Of a stretch of 64,000 nucleotides of DNA, positions 21,935 to 33,496 are shown one piece after another. How positions within the stretch are numbered: position 1 is the stretch's first letter; every line of letters begins with the position of its first letter. The DNA is from Bactrocera neohumeralis (Eukaryota; Arthropoda; Insecta; Diptera; Tephritidae): contig NW_026089661.1 of the NCBI RefSeq assembly GCF_024586455.1, forward strand, positions 17,374 to 81,373, written 5' to 3'. The notes under the pieces are model-generated. The model was not told where the DNA came from and ran no database searches. It saw nothing but the letters and a program-made list of their open reading frames with translations. The position numbers were made by a program, and so were the translations under genes.

Positions 21935-22290
21935 TTGAAATCCTGTTGACTGTCTGTATGCCTGTCCGACCGTCCGGCCAAGAAAGCTGTAACTTGAGTA
22001 AAAATTGAGATATCTCGATGAAAATTGGTATGTGGTTTCCTTAGCACAAAAAAAGTTCGAGTTCGTAGGTGGGAGAAAAGGATGGATAAGTTTCAGCAAA
22101 ATCTAAAGGGGTCGGGTTCAAAAGTGGTCGATTTGGTATGGAATACCCCATAGGTAAATATGTGAGTTATCCCAATGATAATTGATTGGTTTTACACCTT
22201 ATAGTATTTCCCTGGCTTTAATTCTAATTTGCAAGAGTACAAAATGTTCAGTTGCATTCAAAATCAGCTTTGTCCATTTGATAAGCGAGT
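21935..22290 (+). repeat. Diverged DINE-1-like fragment
   Basis: 'ctgtctgtatgcctgtccga' followed by 'agctgtaacttgagtaaaaa' and 'ttgagatatc' matches the middle of the DINE-1-like copies (compare 9350-9425). It diverges strongly afterwards. Confidence 0.6.
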
Positions 22291-22354
22291 TGTAATACGA
22301 GTGACTGTATGTCTGTCCTCCTGTGCAAGCAATAGCTTTGGTAATAAATATAGT

Positions 22355-22630
22355 TAAAAAAAACTAAAAAACACGCTTTTAAAACATATCAAACTAAAAA
22401 GTTAAAAATATATCTTTGTATAAACTAACAATAATAATGAAGAATAAATTCCTGCATTATTGTGAGAAAAGCGTGGAATGCTCGATATATGAAAAATATG
22501 TCACCAAGCACCCCACGCTTTTCTCACAATAATGCAGGAATTTTTCCTTCATTATTATTGTTAGTTTATACAAAGAATTATTTTTCACTTTTTAGTTTGA
22601 TATGTTTTAAAAGCGTGTTTTTTAGTTTTT
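22355..22630. repeat. Foldback element (long hairpin)
   Basis: Inverted arms of about 120 bp, from 'aaaactaaaaaacacgcttt' at the left to 'aaaagcgtgttttttagttt' at the right, surround a ~35-base centre near 22478-22512. The arms match closely with a few small indels. No coding. It is MITE-like; its family is unknown to me. Confidence 0.75.
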
Positions 22631-22811
22631 ATAAACTGTATTAATTTTTATTTTTTTAGTTTGATGTGTGAAACCCCAAATTTGTTAAAATATGAACTAT
22701 GACATGTAGTATTGGTTAAATAAATCAATAATTAGGCAGCTTTTAATATCTACTCGTAACCTTTCATTGACTAATTGTTATATTATTTGCGACCAAGTTC
22801 TATTGACGACT

Positions 22812-22985
22812 TTACGAATTACTACTTCTTAATCCAATCATTTCTTCTAAAGCTTCGCTGTTACATGGGATTTTACCTGTCAACTTTAAACAGTCTAGTT
22901 CTTCAATTCGAATACCGTCCAAAGATCTACAACGACTAAGTGCTACATAAGCTTGTCCAGCCAGAGAACATAAAACATAGAGCAG
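22812..22985 (-). pseudogene. PIF1-family helicase C-terminal fragment
   Basis: The minus-strand frame reads GQAYVALSRCRSLDGIRIEE and then LDCLKLTGKIPCNSEALEEM before a stop at 22812. This is helicase motif VI of PIF1-type enzymes. Such domains end the Rep-helicase protein of Helitrons and also occur in cellular PIF1. The rest of the helicase is absent, and the repeat-rich setting favours a Helitron/Helentron remnant. Confidence 0.65.
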
Positions 22986-23049
22986 GTTCGACAGCGAGCA
23001 TTTGATAAAATTGCGACACGGAATCTCACCACACAACAACAGAATTCAC

Positions 23050-23880
23050 GCTGTGAAATGTTAACATTTTTAACAGTTCCAACATACTCAAACAGAGAAT
23101 ATGAAGAGAAATATTATATGTACGGCATATGATGCCATAGCATGTATGCGCAATCAAGGAATATTGAAGAAAAATATGAAGACACATAAATATATGAATG
23201 CATGCTCCTTATGATACTCCCAACACAGCATAGTGATATTTCCATGCTTCGATTTTGCTTTCATAATGTATGCAAATATGTATGCTTTTGCGTTTTGCCG
23301 TTGGCATATTGGCATGTAAAAATAATTATGATTAGAGTATAATTTTGTATGAATGCATGCATAGTACTATTTACAGTCAATTTGGACTTGTATATTTCAT
23401 AATTTAATTTGATTTTTACATAATATACTATACTAATAAATATTTTTGTATTATGTTTGTTGGTAATAGAAATTGAATTTATCTCAACAATATATAAATG
23501 TATCGCCTATCATATTAATCTTATTATCTGCCCATATGATTACAAGTATGTATGTATATGCATGTGCGCATTCAGAAATTCAAATCATGATTTTATCACT
23601 TATCAATATATTACAAGCGCGCGCATTGACCTGCATGTTCATACATTCATATATACTTATAGTATATGTACATATATTATATTTGTTTACACTTCCGAAC
23701 AAATAATGCACAAGCATACAAACATACATATGCGTACACATGTGAATATGTCACCAACAAAAAATTGAAACACTGTTCTACAAAAACAACAACTGCCTAA
23801 ATAGCATAAGCATAGCAAGTCAATATGGCAGCCGAGTTGGCGAAGCCCAAATGTAGTAAATTGTACAGCAAGAACAATTT
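23050..23880. other. AT-rich stretch with ATG/CATA microsatellite-like runs
   Basis: No gene or known repeat recognised. TATG/ACAT-rich stretches occur at 23480-23760. Confidence 0.5.
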
Positions 23881-24440
23881 CATTCATAAACGCAGGCGCA
23901 AAATCCACAAGCGACCTCGCTTCATTCATAAAAACAGGCGCCGCAAGAGCTAAAAATCATAAATTGAACAACTTTCTGATGTTTCTTCGCAGAAAGAAGT
24001 GACAAAAGTGGCAACATAGCCGTTGTCGATTTACAATATTTGTCTATTCTAAAGTATTTTTCCGTGTCTCGCAAAAATCAGCGTCGATATGTATGCACGC
24101 TCATACATCTTTATACATATTTACGCTGGTTTGTTGGCGGAGCTGTACAGCGGCAAGGGAAGCGGTGACAATTGGCGGCCATTCGTTTACTTTTTCGGCA
24201 CAGCTTGGATTTTCTATCATCACACAAGTGCTGAACACAATGAGCGCGACAGACTGCAAACTACATCTGTCAAATATTAGAATACACACGTTCTTAGGGA
24301 CACAGTTATTGAGCCAGCTGCACAACTACATAACTGTGTCCATAAGAACGTGTGTAGTCGCGCTCAATGTGTTCAGCACTTGACTCTTTGACAAAACGCC
24401 AGTTTCAGCCATTGGTTGACCGTGACAATGGGGATGCGAA
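23881..24440. repeat. Dispersed repeat of unknown family, copy 1, with internal hairpin
   Basis: Sequence from 'aactttctgatgtttctt' through 'aaaaatcagcgtcgatatgt' and 'ttttcggcacagct' to 'gccattggttg' recurs at 32165-32575 in the same orientation. This copy contains a hairpin at 24226-24381 that copy 2 lacks. Confidence 0.6.
24226..24381. repeat. Interrupted palindrome inside the dispersed repeat
   Basis: 'aagtgctgaacacaatgagc' pairs with the reverse at 24357-24381, and 'cacacgttcttagggacaca' pairs with 24334-24356, separated by a ~30-base non-paired stretch on the left. Flanking sequence continues as in copy 2 (32450-32500), so this looks like an insertion or local rearrangement. Confidence 0.6.
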
Positions 24441-24550
24441 AGATGCGTGCGACACTTGTTATTATGAATGTATGTACATATGTATGTGGCCCGCATTTGC
24501 TTTCGTAAACATATAGACAAATGTGCCAAGGAAATAATATACATACTGTA

Positions 24551-24893
24551 TGTTAACATGGCAAATGTTAACATTTACTAAATAAACCGTAATCAGCAAT
24601 AATGAGCAAATCATAGCGGAAATGCATCTTTAGTTGCACAACATTTCCCACAGTAAAAGCCAGACGCTTTCATCAGCATAAAAGCTCATTTTTCGGCGTG
24701 AAGCGGAAATCCAACACGCGCAACCGAAATAAGCCAATTCGGAGAATCGGCAACAAAGTCAGCAGTTGGCCAGTGCAACGTAGCTTAGCTTTTAAGCAAA
24801 TTAATTCTTAAGTTTAGTCTTAGCTCTGTAATGAAACGAACAAGTAATAAATAAATTTTTTTTTTAAAGAAATTAACATCAAATTTCTTAACT
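24551..24893 (+). repeat. 5' LTR of the errantivirus copy
   Basis: Begins TGTTAACATGGCAAATG, ends ...TTCTTAACT; its final T is shared with the TGG of the primer site. AATAAATAAA lies at 24847-24856. Confidence 0.88.
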
Positions 24894-24910
24894 GGCGCCC
24901 AACGTGGGGC
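24893..24910 (+). promoter_or_regulatory. Primer-binding site, tRNA-Lys type
   Basis: TGGCGCCCAACGTGGGGC is complementary to the 3' end of fly tRNA-Lys with CCA, as known for gypsy elements. Confidence 0.85.
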
Positions 24911-25464
24911 CTTCGCTAGTCGCGTTTAGTATCAATACAATTCGAGGGTGTATCCACAAGTCTTGGTTAAAAAGTTTGTGCTGTCGTGATACTCAGCGGC
25001 TTCTATCAGCAGACAAGGATAATACTTACCACCCCATAGACGGCGAAGGCTTGGGCTAGGACTCAACAGAAGTGCAGGAAAAGAGGCCCCCTAGTCGCCA
25101 ATAGCAAACGGGAAACGCAAGACGTTAGCCGCCTGCCCAGGAGAATGTTCCTGCTACTAGAGTAAGAATTAATTTTAAGAACAAATATTAATATATTCAC
25201 ATAAGTAAAAGAATTTTTAAAATATAAAAAGTGAAACTGTTTAATGTGAAACAAACTATGTTTAAGAAATCTTTAATGCAAAGGTGAACACAATTTAAGA
25301 ATAGTGACATAATTTAAGAAAGAGAGCGTAATTCAGAAAAAATAATTGAACTAGACGAGATAATATTATATCGAAAAGCTAACTAAAAGTGAAAAATTTA
25401 GAAAGGAAAGTTTTAACTCAAAACAAAATAAGCTAGGGATAAATTAAATTTTTAAAATAAAAAA

Positions 25465-26310
25465 GTGAATAATAGAAATATATCAATCATGCCAGTTAAT
25501 CCTGCCAACCTCGTTCGGCCACCAATACTTAATGCACCCCAAGGGCCACCAGCACCTTGTGGTCAGCCTCTTGCCTCTCCTAATTCATTCTCGATGGATG
25601 AGTTAACTACCGTAATCACAGGAATTGTGAACAATGTCTTAAGGACTGAAGGGCGAAACATGGTTCAAGCCGCCCTTAACCCAAATTCCAACTTTTCAAA
25701 TTTCACGGACATTACCATAGACCCAAGACTACCCGGAAATGTCTCTGAATTAGACAAAATACCAGATGTGGTACGATGTCTTCGGGAGTTCTCCGGAAAT
25801 CCGGGAGAATTCACATCTTGGAGGAAAAGCGTGGACAGGATCCTCCAGATATATGAGCCTCAAAGAGGTACCCCAAAATATTATGGCATCAATGTCATTA
25901 GAAACAAAATCGTGGGCAACGTCTTGCCTTGGAGTCTTATAACACTCCACTAGATTGGAAGGCGATCTCCAGTTGCCTAACATTGCATTACGCAGATAAA
26001 CGCGATCTTGGTACCCTTGAGTACCAAATGACCTCTCTCGTACAGGGTAGCAATACAATTCAAGAATTTTACCAAAAGGTATATTCTCATCTCTCACTAA
26101 TTCTGAACAAACTGGGATGCATGGAAGTCGGCGCAGAAGCCACGCACCTTCTAACTCGTACGTATAGGGATAAAGCCCTAGACACGTTCGTTCGCGGACT
26201 CAAAGGAGATCTACCGAGACTCCTTGGAATGAGGGAACCAGCAGATCTCCCTCAGGCACTCCACCTGTGTCTCAAACTAGAGAATCAAACCTTCAGGTCA
26301 CATTATGCCT
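25465..26310 (+). pseudogene. Errantivirus gag, frameshifted
   Basis: The first frame (25465-25953) gives a Pro-rich N-terminus and a capsid-like region (ELDKIPDVVRCLREFSGNPG). The second (from 25929) continues with LTLHYADKRDLGTLEYQMTS and LDTFVRGLKGDLPRLLGM, typical insect gypsy gag. The frames overlap by 25 bases, pointing to one small indel near 25930-25950. Gag forms the particle around the element RNA. The C-terminal end is lost at the deletion junction near 26310-26330. Confidence 0.85.
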
Positions 26311-26329
26311 TGAGCACCTTATGCAAGTT

Positions 26330-26772
26330 CCGAGCGATTTCACTCGACCCTCACAGAAATAATGCGCTGTTTAAAAGCAGAGCGAAGTTTCACTTCATTC
26401 GCCGAACTCCTCGATAACTCCGTCTACGAGTACAATTTTTCAGTCCACTCCTCCGCAAAGAAAAAACCAATAGAGGTATTTTTCGGGAGAAGAATTTCCA
26501 CAGACCCAAGCCAATTTGAAAGAGCTAGGGAAGAAATTATCTCGGAACTAAAAAATAGACAACTAAAAAATCTTTCCTACCATAATAAAGCCCGTCATCC
26601 AATTAAAACATATAACCCTGGAGAAACAATTTACGTTAGGATAAACAAACGACTAGGAACCAAAATATCTCCAAAATTTAGAAAAGAAATAGTAAAGGAA
26701 GACAAAAACTCCACCGTTTTGACAGAATCAGGAAAAGTAGTTCATAAACGCAATATAAAAAATCAAAACTAA
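26330..26772 (+). pseudogene. Errantivirus integrase C-terminal remnant
   Basis: After the deletion junction the frame reads ERFHSTLTEIMRCLKAERSF, containing the last catalytic Glu region of a DDE integrase, then KKKPIEVFFGRRISTDP and a basic C-terminal domain, stopping at 26772. The first two catalytic Asp residues and everything upstream in pol are missing. Confidence 0.82.
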
Positions 26773-26790
26773 AATTTTTTGTTTCCAGAC

Positions 26791-28316
26791 TTCTCCTTAT
26801 TTACCCAATATTCGCATCAATAGACATTTATGACTACTCCACGGCACAAATAGTTACGATAAATGACGGACTAGTAAAAATCCAGAATGGAGACTTCAGA
26901 CTAATACACATAATCGACCTCAACAAGTACGAACAATTTCTGACGGACATGTACAGATTCACCTCTTCGGACATACCCAAGGACACAATCCTTTATCCCA
27001 TCCTAAAACACGAATTAACCCAATCTCTTCAAATTTTAGATACAATAAAACCTGTCGAAAGAAGACAGAAAAGATCCATAAATAGTTTAGGAACGGCTTG
27101 GAAATTCATAGCCGGAAGCCCCGATCACGAAGATCTGGATGTAATAACCAAAAATCTTAACGATATCAATAATAATAATAATAAAAAAGTACTAATTAAC
27201 ATTATTTTTAACGAAAAAATTAATAACATTAGCATGATAGTAAATAATCTTCTTAATAACATAAGGATCTTTCCTTATATAGAAAACGAAACTATTATAA
27301 ATTTGCAGAATAGAATACGATTAATAAAAGAAGAGTTGATTAACATTAAATACGCCATACAGTGGGCAAAGAAAGACATTTTAAATACATTATTGTTAAA
27401 TAAAAATGATATAGAAATTGCGTTAGAAAATTTAGAAAATGACGAAATACCTTTCAAAAATGCTGAAGAAGCACTAGAAATATCAAATATAAATGTAATT
27501 AGTCAAAATATGACAATATTTTACTTGGTAAAAATACCATTAACTATTAAGGAAAATTTTCAAAAAATGATTATAAGACCAGTTGTTAAGCAAAACAAAA
27601 TTATAATTAATGTCGAATTTGATAAAATATTAAAGGGTACAAAAGATACCTATGGAATTAAAGAAGTATGTAATAGTTATAAGAAAATTGAGATTTGTAA
27701 GCAAACTCAACTAGTAAATATAAGTAATAGTAGTTGTATACCTAGAGTAGTAAATAGCCTAAATTCATCTTGCACTTTAACAAACGGCCAACATATCCAA
27801 CAAATTGAAGAAGTAAAACCCGGCACCATATTACTTAATGGCTTTCAAGGCGTAATAGATGCTGACGGAATGCAGAAAAATTTATCAGGGACACACCTTA
27901 TTAATTTTCATAACTCAACGTTAAAAATAAATCATCAATTTTACATTAATTACGATTTGGTTCCACTGCCGGCAATCCCAGCAGCCCTGCAACCAGCACA
28001 AATCGAAGAAATCGAATTGAATTACTTTCTCTTCAGGCCTTAAAGGAGTTTCACATTGAAAACATACGAAGAATAAATATTCTGAAGACAGCAACGATAT
28101 CCAATAGCTCCCTTTCACTTGGAGCCGTTGCAACTATCATTCTCGGTATAATATTTTTTCGAAAATTCTGGAGAAAGCACCAAAACGGAATAATCATATC
28201 TTCAAGCCTGGACCTTAACCAGATGCCCCCGGCGAATATTGATCTTAAGGAGATCAAAGATCTTTCCAATGATCAAAATACTTACATCAATTTTAACAAC
28301 CTCCCCTATTTTTGAT
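26791..28316 (+). pseudogene. Errantivirus envelope-like gene, one frameshift near its 3' end
   Basis: A strong splice acceptor (TTTTTTGTTTCCAG, ending at about 26790) opens the frame, consistent with env made from a spliced RNA as in gypsy. A hydrophobic leader follows. The open frame from the Met at 26949 to 28043 has a basic furin-type site (RRQKR, about residues 37-41) before a fusion-peptide-like stretch with the GSPDHEDLD motif of the insect errantivirus/baculovirus-F family. After 28043 a different frame carries a membrane anchor and short tail, ending near 28316, so the gene is interrupted close to its end. It is annotated as broken; no function is claimed. Confidence 0.8.
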
Positions 28317-28350
28317 AGGCTCTCGGGACGATCGCTTTTAAGAGGGGAAG

Positions 28351-28693
28351 TGTTAACATGGCAAATGTTAACATTTACTAAATAAACCGTAATCAGCAAT
28401 AATGAGCAAATCATAGCGGAAATGCATCTTTAGTTGCACAACATTTCCCACAGTAAAAGCCAGACGCTTTCATCAGCATAAAAGCTCATTTTTCGGCGTG
28501 AAGCGGAAATCCAACACGCGCAACCGAAATAAGCCAATTCGGAGAATCGGCAACAAAGTCAGCAGTTGGCCAGTGCAACGTAGCTTAGCTTTTAAGCAAA
28601 TTAATTCTTAAGTTTAGTCTTAGCTCTGTAATGAAACGAACAAGTAATAAATAAAATGTTTTTTAAAAGAAATTAACATCAAATTTCTTAACT
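28351..28693 (+). repeat. 3' LTR of the errantivirus copy
   Basis: Partner of 24551-24893; the visible differences are at the A/T run near 28650-28670. Followed by TGTA, the target duplication. Confidence 0.88.
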
Positions 28694-28697
28694 TGTA

Positions 28698-29339
28698 TAT
28701 GCCATAGCAATTCTATAGGTGCAAATATGGAAATGATAACGAAATAATGCGAATATGCATACTATTTCATGAAGGTCATCAATTTTCTTTGAAGAAATGA
28801 AGTTCATTTGACAGATCTCCACTTTGTAATAGACGAAATAAATATAACTTTTTTGAAATAATTAAAAAATTAAAAAATATAAATAAATTATTTTTTACCT
28901 AATTTATGACAATTTTGTAAAAAAATTAAAATTTTTATAATTTTTCTGAAAAAATGGTTCATATGACATAAGATAATTACACATATGTGACTCAGAGAAT
29001 GCTTCTTCTTCTTCTTACATTCTTTGTGTGACTATGTATATTTTTCTTCAAAGCATTTCTCTTCATTCATTCTCGCATGAATTCAGTCGTTTTACATATA
29101 TTTCTGCCATTGCACGTGCTCAATTCTGCTAAATAGCAGCGAGAATGGTGAAATTCCGTGTCACAATCTTATAAGCTCTGTTAGCCGTCCAATCGAACAT
29201 CATACAGAATTCAATTTGCACCTTCTCTATGTTTTATGTTCTCTGCTTAAACTTACAATCGCCTTCCTACAGTGTTGCTCAAATAGTCTAGGTTTCCGTA
29301 CCACTTAAAAAAGTTACAAAAAAACATACATACATACAT
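28698..29339. other. AT-rich stretch, nothing recognised
   Basis: A CTT-rich tract at 29003-29020 and CATA runs at 29325-29341 only. Confidence 0.5.
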
Positions 29340-29720
29340 ACAAGTGAAGCTAATAAAAGCGTATTAAAAACTAAGCCATCTTAATGAAACTTGATACATG
29401 TGTTCCTTGGCAAAAAAGTAAGAACAAATTCATAAATGGATATAATCGGACCACTGTCAATTCCACAAAATAGCATTAAACTAAAATATATAAAGTGCCA
29501 TATACCCATTCTGTGGGCCAAAAAAAAAATGGGCGTGAACTAGATCCCAAAGGGCACAAAGGCCGATGTGCAATATCCAAATTCGCTAAGGACAAAGAAT
29601 TTTTTTCCTAACCGACAATGCAAAATTAGATGAAGTCCGGTCATATCCTGCTCACTTCCCATATAACGGTTCCCTTCAAAACTTCTAACAGCGCTGTAAA
29701 TATAAAAAAATACCCCAGAT
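29340..29720 (+). repeat. Diverged DINE-1-like fragment
   Basis: 'atgaaacttgatacatgtgt' followed by 'tccttggc', then 'cggaccactgtcaattccac' and 'aaaatgggcgtg' parallel 9427-9640 of copy B, with many differences. Confidence 0.55.
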
Positions 29721-30039
29721 AACACATACTATTAACATGCTAATAAAATACCCTCGGGTTTCATTAAGTTACCTCACATACACATCAATGTGGAGTAAAG
29801 TAAGCCAGATGTTCGAAAATTCTCAAATTAGTTACAAATTTATATAGTTATTATTAAAACAAGCTCTTTTATTTTCTTTGAGATAACTTATATATTGGCC
29901 GATATATAGAGTATAAATTCAATCTTAAGTTCCAAAATCTATATATTAGATAAATGTGGCTTACAAAAGTAAATATTTGTGACGTTCAGACACATTATAA
30001 CCAGGAAAGGATTCTCTGGAATTTGAGTTATATTCTACT
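29721..30039. other. AT-rich stretch, nothing recognised
   Basis: No repeat, domain or open frame with support. Confidence 0.5.
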
Positions 30040-30420
30040 GTGATCAAATCTAATGTGAATTTTGTCCATTTCATCTCCTTCAAAGTAATCCCCTCCCGCC
30101 ACAATTCACTTATACCAACGAAATTTTTCATCCATCAAAACACTTGGAAAAATCCTCCGTCGTGGCATTGTGGCCTTCTTCGATTCAGCTTTTATATCAC
30201 CAATTGAGTAAAACCATGTCCTCGGAGTGGTCATATGAATTTGTTGAATAGCCAGAAGTTACACGACGGTAAATCAGGCGAATGCGGGAGTTGCGGTTCG
30301 ATATTAGTTGAAAATGTGGCGAAATGATCACGAATAACCAATGCAGTATAATATGGTGCACTATCGCACTTTCTTGTTCAATAAAATCAGATATTATAAA
30401 AATCGAATAATTCACTTTTA
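30040..30420 (-). pseudogene. mariner/Tc1-type transposase C-terminal remnant
   Basis: Minus-strand translation gives LPHSPDLPSCNFWLF, the usual third-Asp block with Asn in place of Asp, then MPRRRIFPSVLMDEKFRWYK and GGDYFEGDEMDK, the standard mariner C-terminal ending. Frames shift between pieces and the catalytic residue is changed, so the copy is dead. Confidence 0.72.
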
Positions 30421-30599
30421 GAGCCTCACAAAACGCCGCGTATCTTAAATACTGATCAATGTTTTGACGTGAAATTTAGCATAGAAATTTAGCAATTTGA
30501 AAAACTCGCGAAGTATAAATTAAAAATTAATTTTCTAATTTGATCTATGTGTACTTAGACCAGGGAGTCATATGTAGAAGTTCTCGGAGCGCCATTCAC

Positions 30600-32160
30600 T
30601 TGGGAGTGGTCAGACACAACTCTTTTCACATATGGCTCAAGCAGCTCACGACTTCCGGTCTTAGATCAAGTATCCTCTGGGTAGCCAACGAACATCCATT
30701 TGAGTAATTCATGTTCCATTCAGTAGCATGTACTATAGTGGCCATATAAAAGAGTGCAAATTCGGTGTGGGTTTCGTTGTGGTAGAGAGACTCCGTCGCT
30801 GAGTATTATCATTCAATCCGCATCAAAGCGACATTTTTCAACGTATCGCTGATTTGGTCCCAGGAAGAGAAGGACGACATGTCCACAGATGCCTTCAATG
30901 AAAGCTGGTAACGCACCTGTGAAACCTGTCTCCAAAATCGTCAAAATTGTTCTTGGGGACTTTAACGCCAGGGTGGGTAAAGAAGGTATATTTGCCACAA
31001 CGGTCTGTAAATTCAGCCTTCATGATAAAACATGAGCAGAGGCTGATCGACTTAGCCGAGGCCCGAAATGTAGTTATATGTAGTACTAGATTCCAGCGTA
31101 GCAAAATTCACCAATCTACCCGGCTGTCTCCGGTTCGAAACCCACCAACCAGATCGATCATGTTGTGACAGACGGAAGAAATGTATTCAGTGTGCATTGA
31201 CTCGAACCATTTTCTTATTGCAGCAAAGATACGCACCTGCCTCTGCGCAGCAAAAAACGCACGTCAACAAACATAAGGAAGGTTTGCCGTCGAGAAGCAC
31301 TCCTGCTCTCTGAGAGCACTCGTCATTTCAAGCTCCTTACATACAGCTGCAACCGAGCGTATTGCGGGAAAGGTTAAAGCCCACCGTCAACAAACTGATC
31401 TTATGTGACTTTAGAAGCGGAAAATCATCAACCGACCAGATATTCACCATACGTTAAATCTTGGAAAAGACCTGTGAAAAGAGAATCGGCACACACCACC
31501 TCTTCGTCGATTTTAAAGTTGCTTTTCGACAGCACGAAAAGGAGCTGCCTTTATGCCGCTATGTCTGAATTTGATGTACTCTCAAAACTAATATGACTGT
31601 GTAAAATGACGTTGAGCAACACCAAAAGCTCCGTCAATATCGTGAATGTCCTCTCCGAGCCGTTCGATACCGAACGAGGATTCAGACAAGGCGACTTGTT
31701 TTCGAGCCACTTCTCCAATCTACTCTTGGAGAAAATAAGGGATGTAGATAATTTCGTCTATCTTAGAATCAGCATCAACACCAACAAAAACGGCAGCCTC
31801 AAAATTCAACAGAAGAATATCTCTTGCAAACAGATGCTACTTCGGACTAAGTAGGCAATTGAGAAGTAAAGTCCTCTCCCGACGAACGAAAACAAAACTC
31901 TATTAGTCACTCATTATTCCCGTCCTGCTATATGATGAGTCGACGTTATGAGTTTTCGAGAGAAAGGTTCTGCGAAAGATTTGTGAGTCGGCCATGGCGA
32001 AGGGGCAAGACCCCTGAATTCGTTTGGAATCTACAATGGGCGCCACCTTGCGGAAAGAAGAAACGCCTGTTGTGCTGTTGCTAACCCGGCTATGATCGCG
32101 TAAGGGTTTTCTACGGCGGTAGATAAGAAGGAGATTAAATCTCCCTGATCATCATACCCT
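30600..32160 (+). pseudogene. Decayed RTE-clade LINE
   Basis: Plus-strand pieces match the RTE copies at 1-1745 (reversed) and 35358-37463. They include the start block with TGGCTCAAGCAGCTCACGAC (30632), the endonuclease block LGDFNARVGKE (about 30952), an RT palm segment (31620-31750, SEPFDTERGFRQGD) and the C-terminal block after 31855. Many stops and frameshifts and missing segments show an old copy. Confidence 0.8.
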
Positions 32161-32164
32161 TACC

Positions 32165-32575
32165 AACAATTGGCTTTTCGCGACAATGGCAAACGCTAAA
32201 AATCATTAATTGGAAAACTTTCTGATGTTTCTTATAGAATGGAGAACTGACAACCCCGCAAACTCGAAAAACACAGAAAAGAGTGGCTTGCAAAAATCAG
32301 TGTCGATATGTATACAAGCTCATAGATAAACATACCTATTAACGCTGGCTTGTGGACAAAGCTGTTAGAGTGGCAATGGAAGCGGTGGCAATCGGCGATC
32401 GTTCGTTTGTATTTTTCGGCACAGCTCGAATTTTCTACCAACAATATAATGTTATGACGCTTTATCGTTGCTTCAGTCCTTCGACGCATTGACTTTTTGA
32501 CAAAATGTGAAGTTCGGCCATTGGTTGTCCAGGACAACGGAGATTTCGTATGGGTATTATGTATATATGTATTTA
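32165..32575. repeat. Dispersed repeat of unknown family, copy 2
   Basis: Matches 23930-24440 in the same orientation at moderate identity but lacks the hairpin found there. No coding. Confidence 0.6.
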
Positions 32576-32579
32576 CATA

Positions 32580-33408
32580 CAAAGTTGTGTGTAGACAAAT
32601 TTACAAACATTATGCGTATGGTACATTCAAATTGTTTTACATGCACACATATTTACATACTTATGTGAATACTCGTTTATGCGACCCCAAAGCTAATAAG
32701 CATATAAATACATATGAATATAATTTATTGTATATATATATAATTTATTAAACCTATATTAATTAAATATTTAGAGAATAATATATACCTTACTTTAATA
32801 TATATCTCAAACGATTTTATTGAAATCATCATAAAATAAGTTAATTTAAACATACATACATGTATACACCCAACTGTTTTTTTACACGGTTTCTTTTTAC
32901 ACGGATTTGAAGTTACACGTTGATTTTTTTTTTTTTTTGTAAAAAAGCCGACTTCGCAAAACCTTTTGGAAAGTAGTCCGACAATTCAAAACTCTATTAC
33001 CGGATGAAAGTCACCATTGGATAATTTGATGAATATCTCCAGCGATGGTACCGACTTTTGTCCAGTTCAACGCAAACAATTGCGCTTATTATGAAGTAGC
33101 GACGAATAATTATGTAGCTATGTAAATATTTTATCTTTATTTATATTCAAATTTTTCTGTTCATAATTCTGGATTAACAGATTTCTTTTGTTTTTAGCTT
33201 ACTCTACCAATTTTTCACCTGTATGAATTATGTATTTTAAGTTTTAATGCTCAATAAAATGCCATATGAACATACAATTTGTATGCATATCTGAAATTTT
33301 ATAGTTTTCAAAATTTTTTACACCAGCGGTTTACAATGTTACATTGCGGACCTCGACCAAGGTACCAGTGATTAGGTTTGGCTAGAACGATACCATTCAC
33401 CCTTACCT
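32580..33408. other. AT-rich stretch, nothing recognised
   Basis: T-rich runs at 32878-32940 and TATATA runs near 32735. No gene or repeat match. Confidence 0.5.
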
Positions 33409-33496
33409 CTCGCGATATTCTTGCAATAAGTTGCTGCATAACACAGTAGTTTTGTTCACCTAACGGTTGTTCGTATCACCTAAAACTAGGCAAGAT
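33409..33496 (+). repeat. DINE-1-like 5' end fragment
   Basis: 'gtagttttgttcacctaacg' followed by 'gttgttcgta' and 'cctaaaacta' matches the first 90 bases of copies A and B. It stops where the Tc1-like end begins, suggesting Tc1 insertion into it. Confidence 0.6.

Larger units (their letters stand above)
24551..28693 (+). mobile_element. Endogenous errantivirus (gypsy-like), pol deleted
   Basis: LTRs of about 343 bp (24551-24893 and 28351-28693) are nearly identical, differing mainly in an A/T run. TGTA flanks both ends (24547-24550, 28694-28697). The primer site TGGCGCCCAACGTGGGGC at 24893 matches tRNA-Lys as in gypsy, and a purine tract (28341-28350) precedes the 3' LTR. The interior holds gag, then only the tail of integrase, then env, so protease, RT, RNase H and most of integrase are gone. 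Such a copy could move only with proteins from a relative. Confidence 0.9.
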
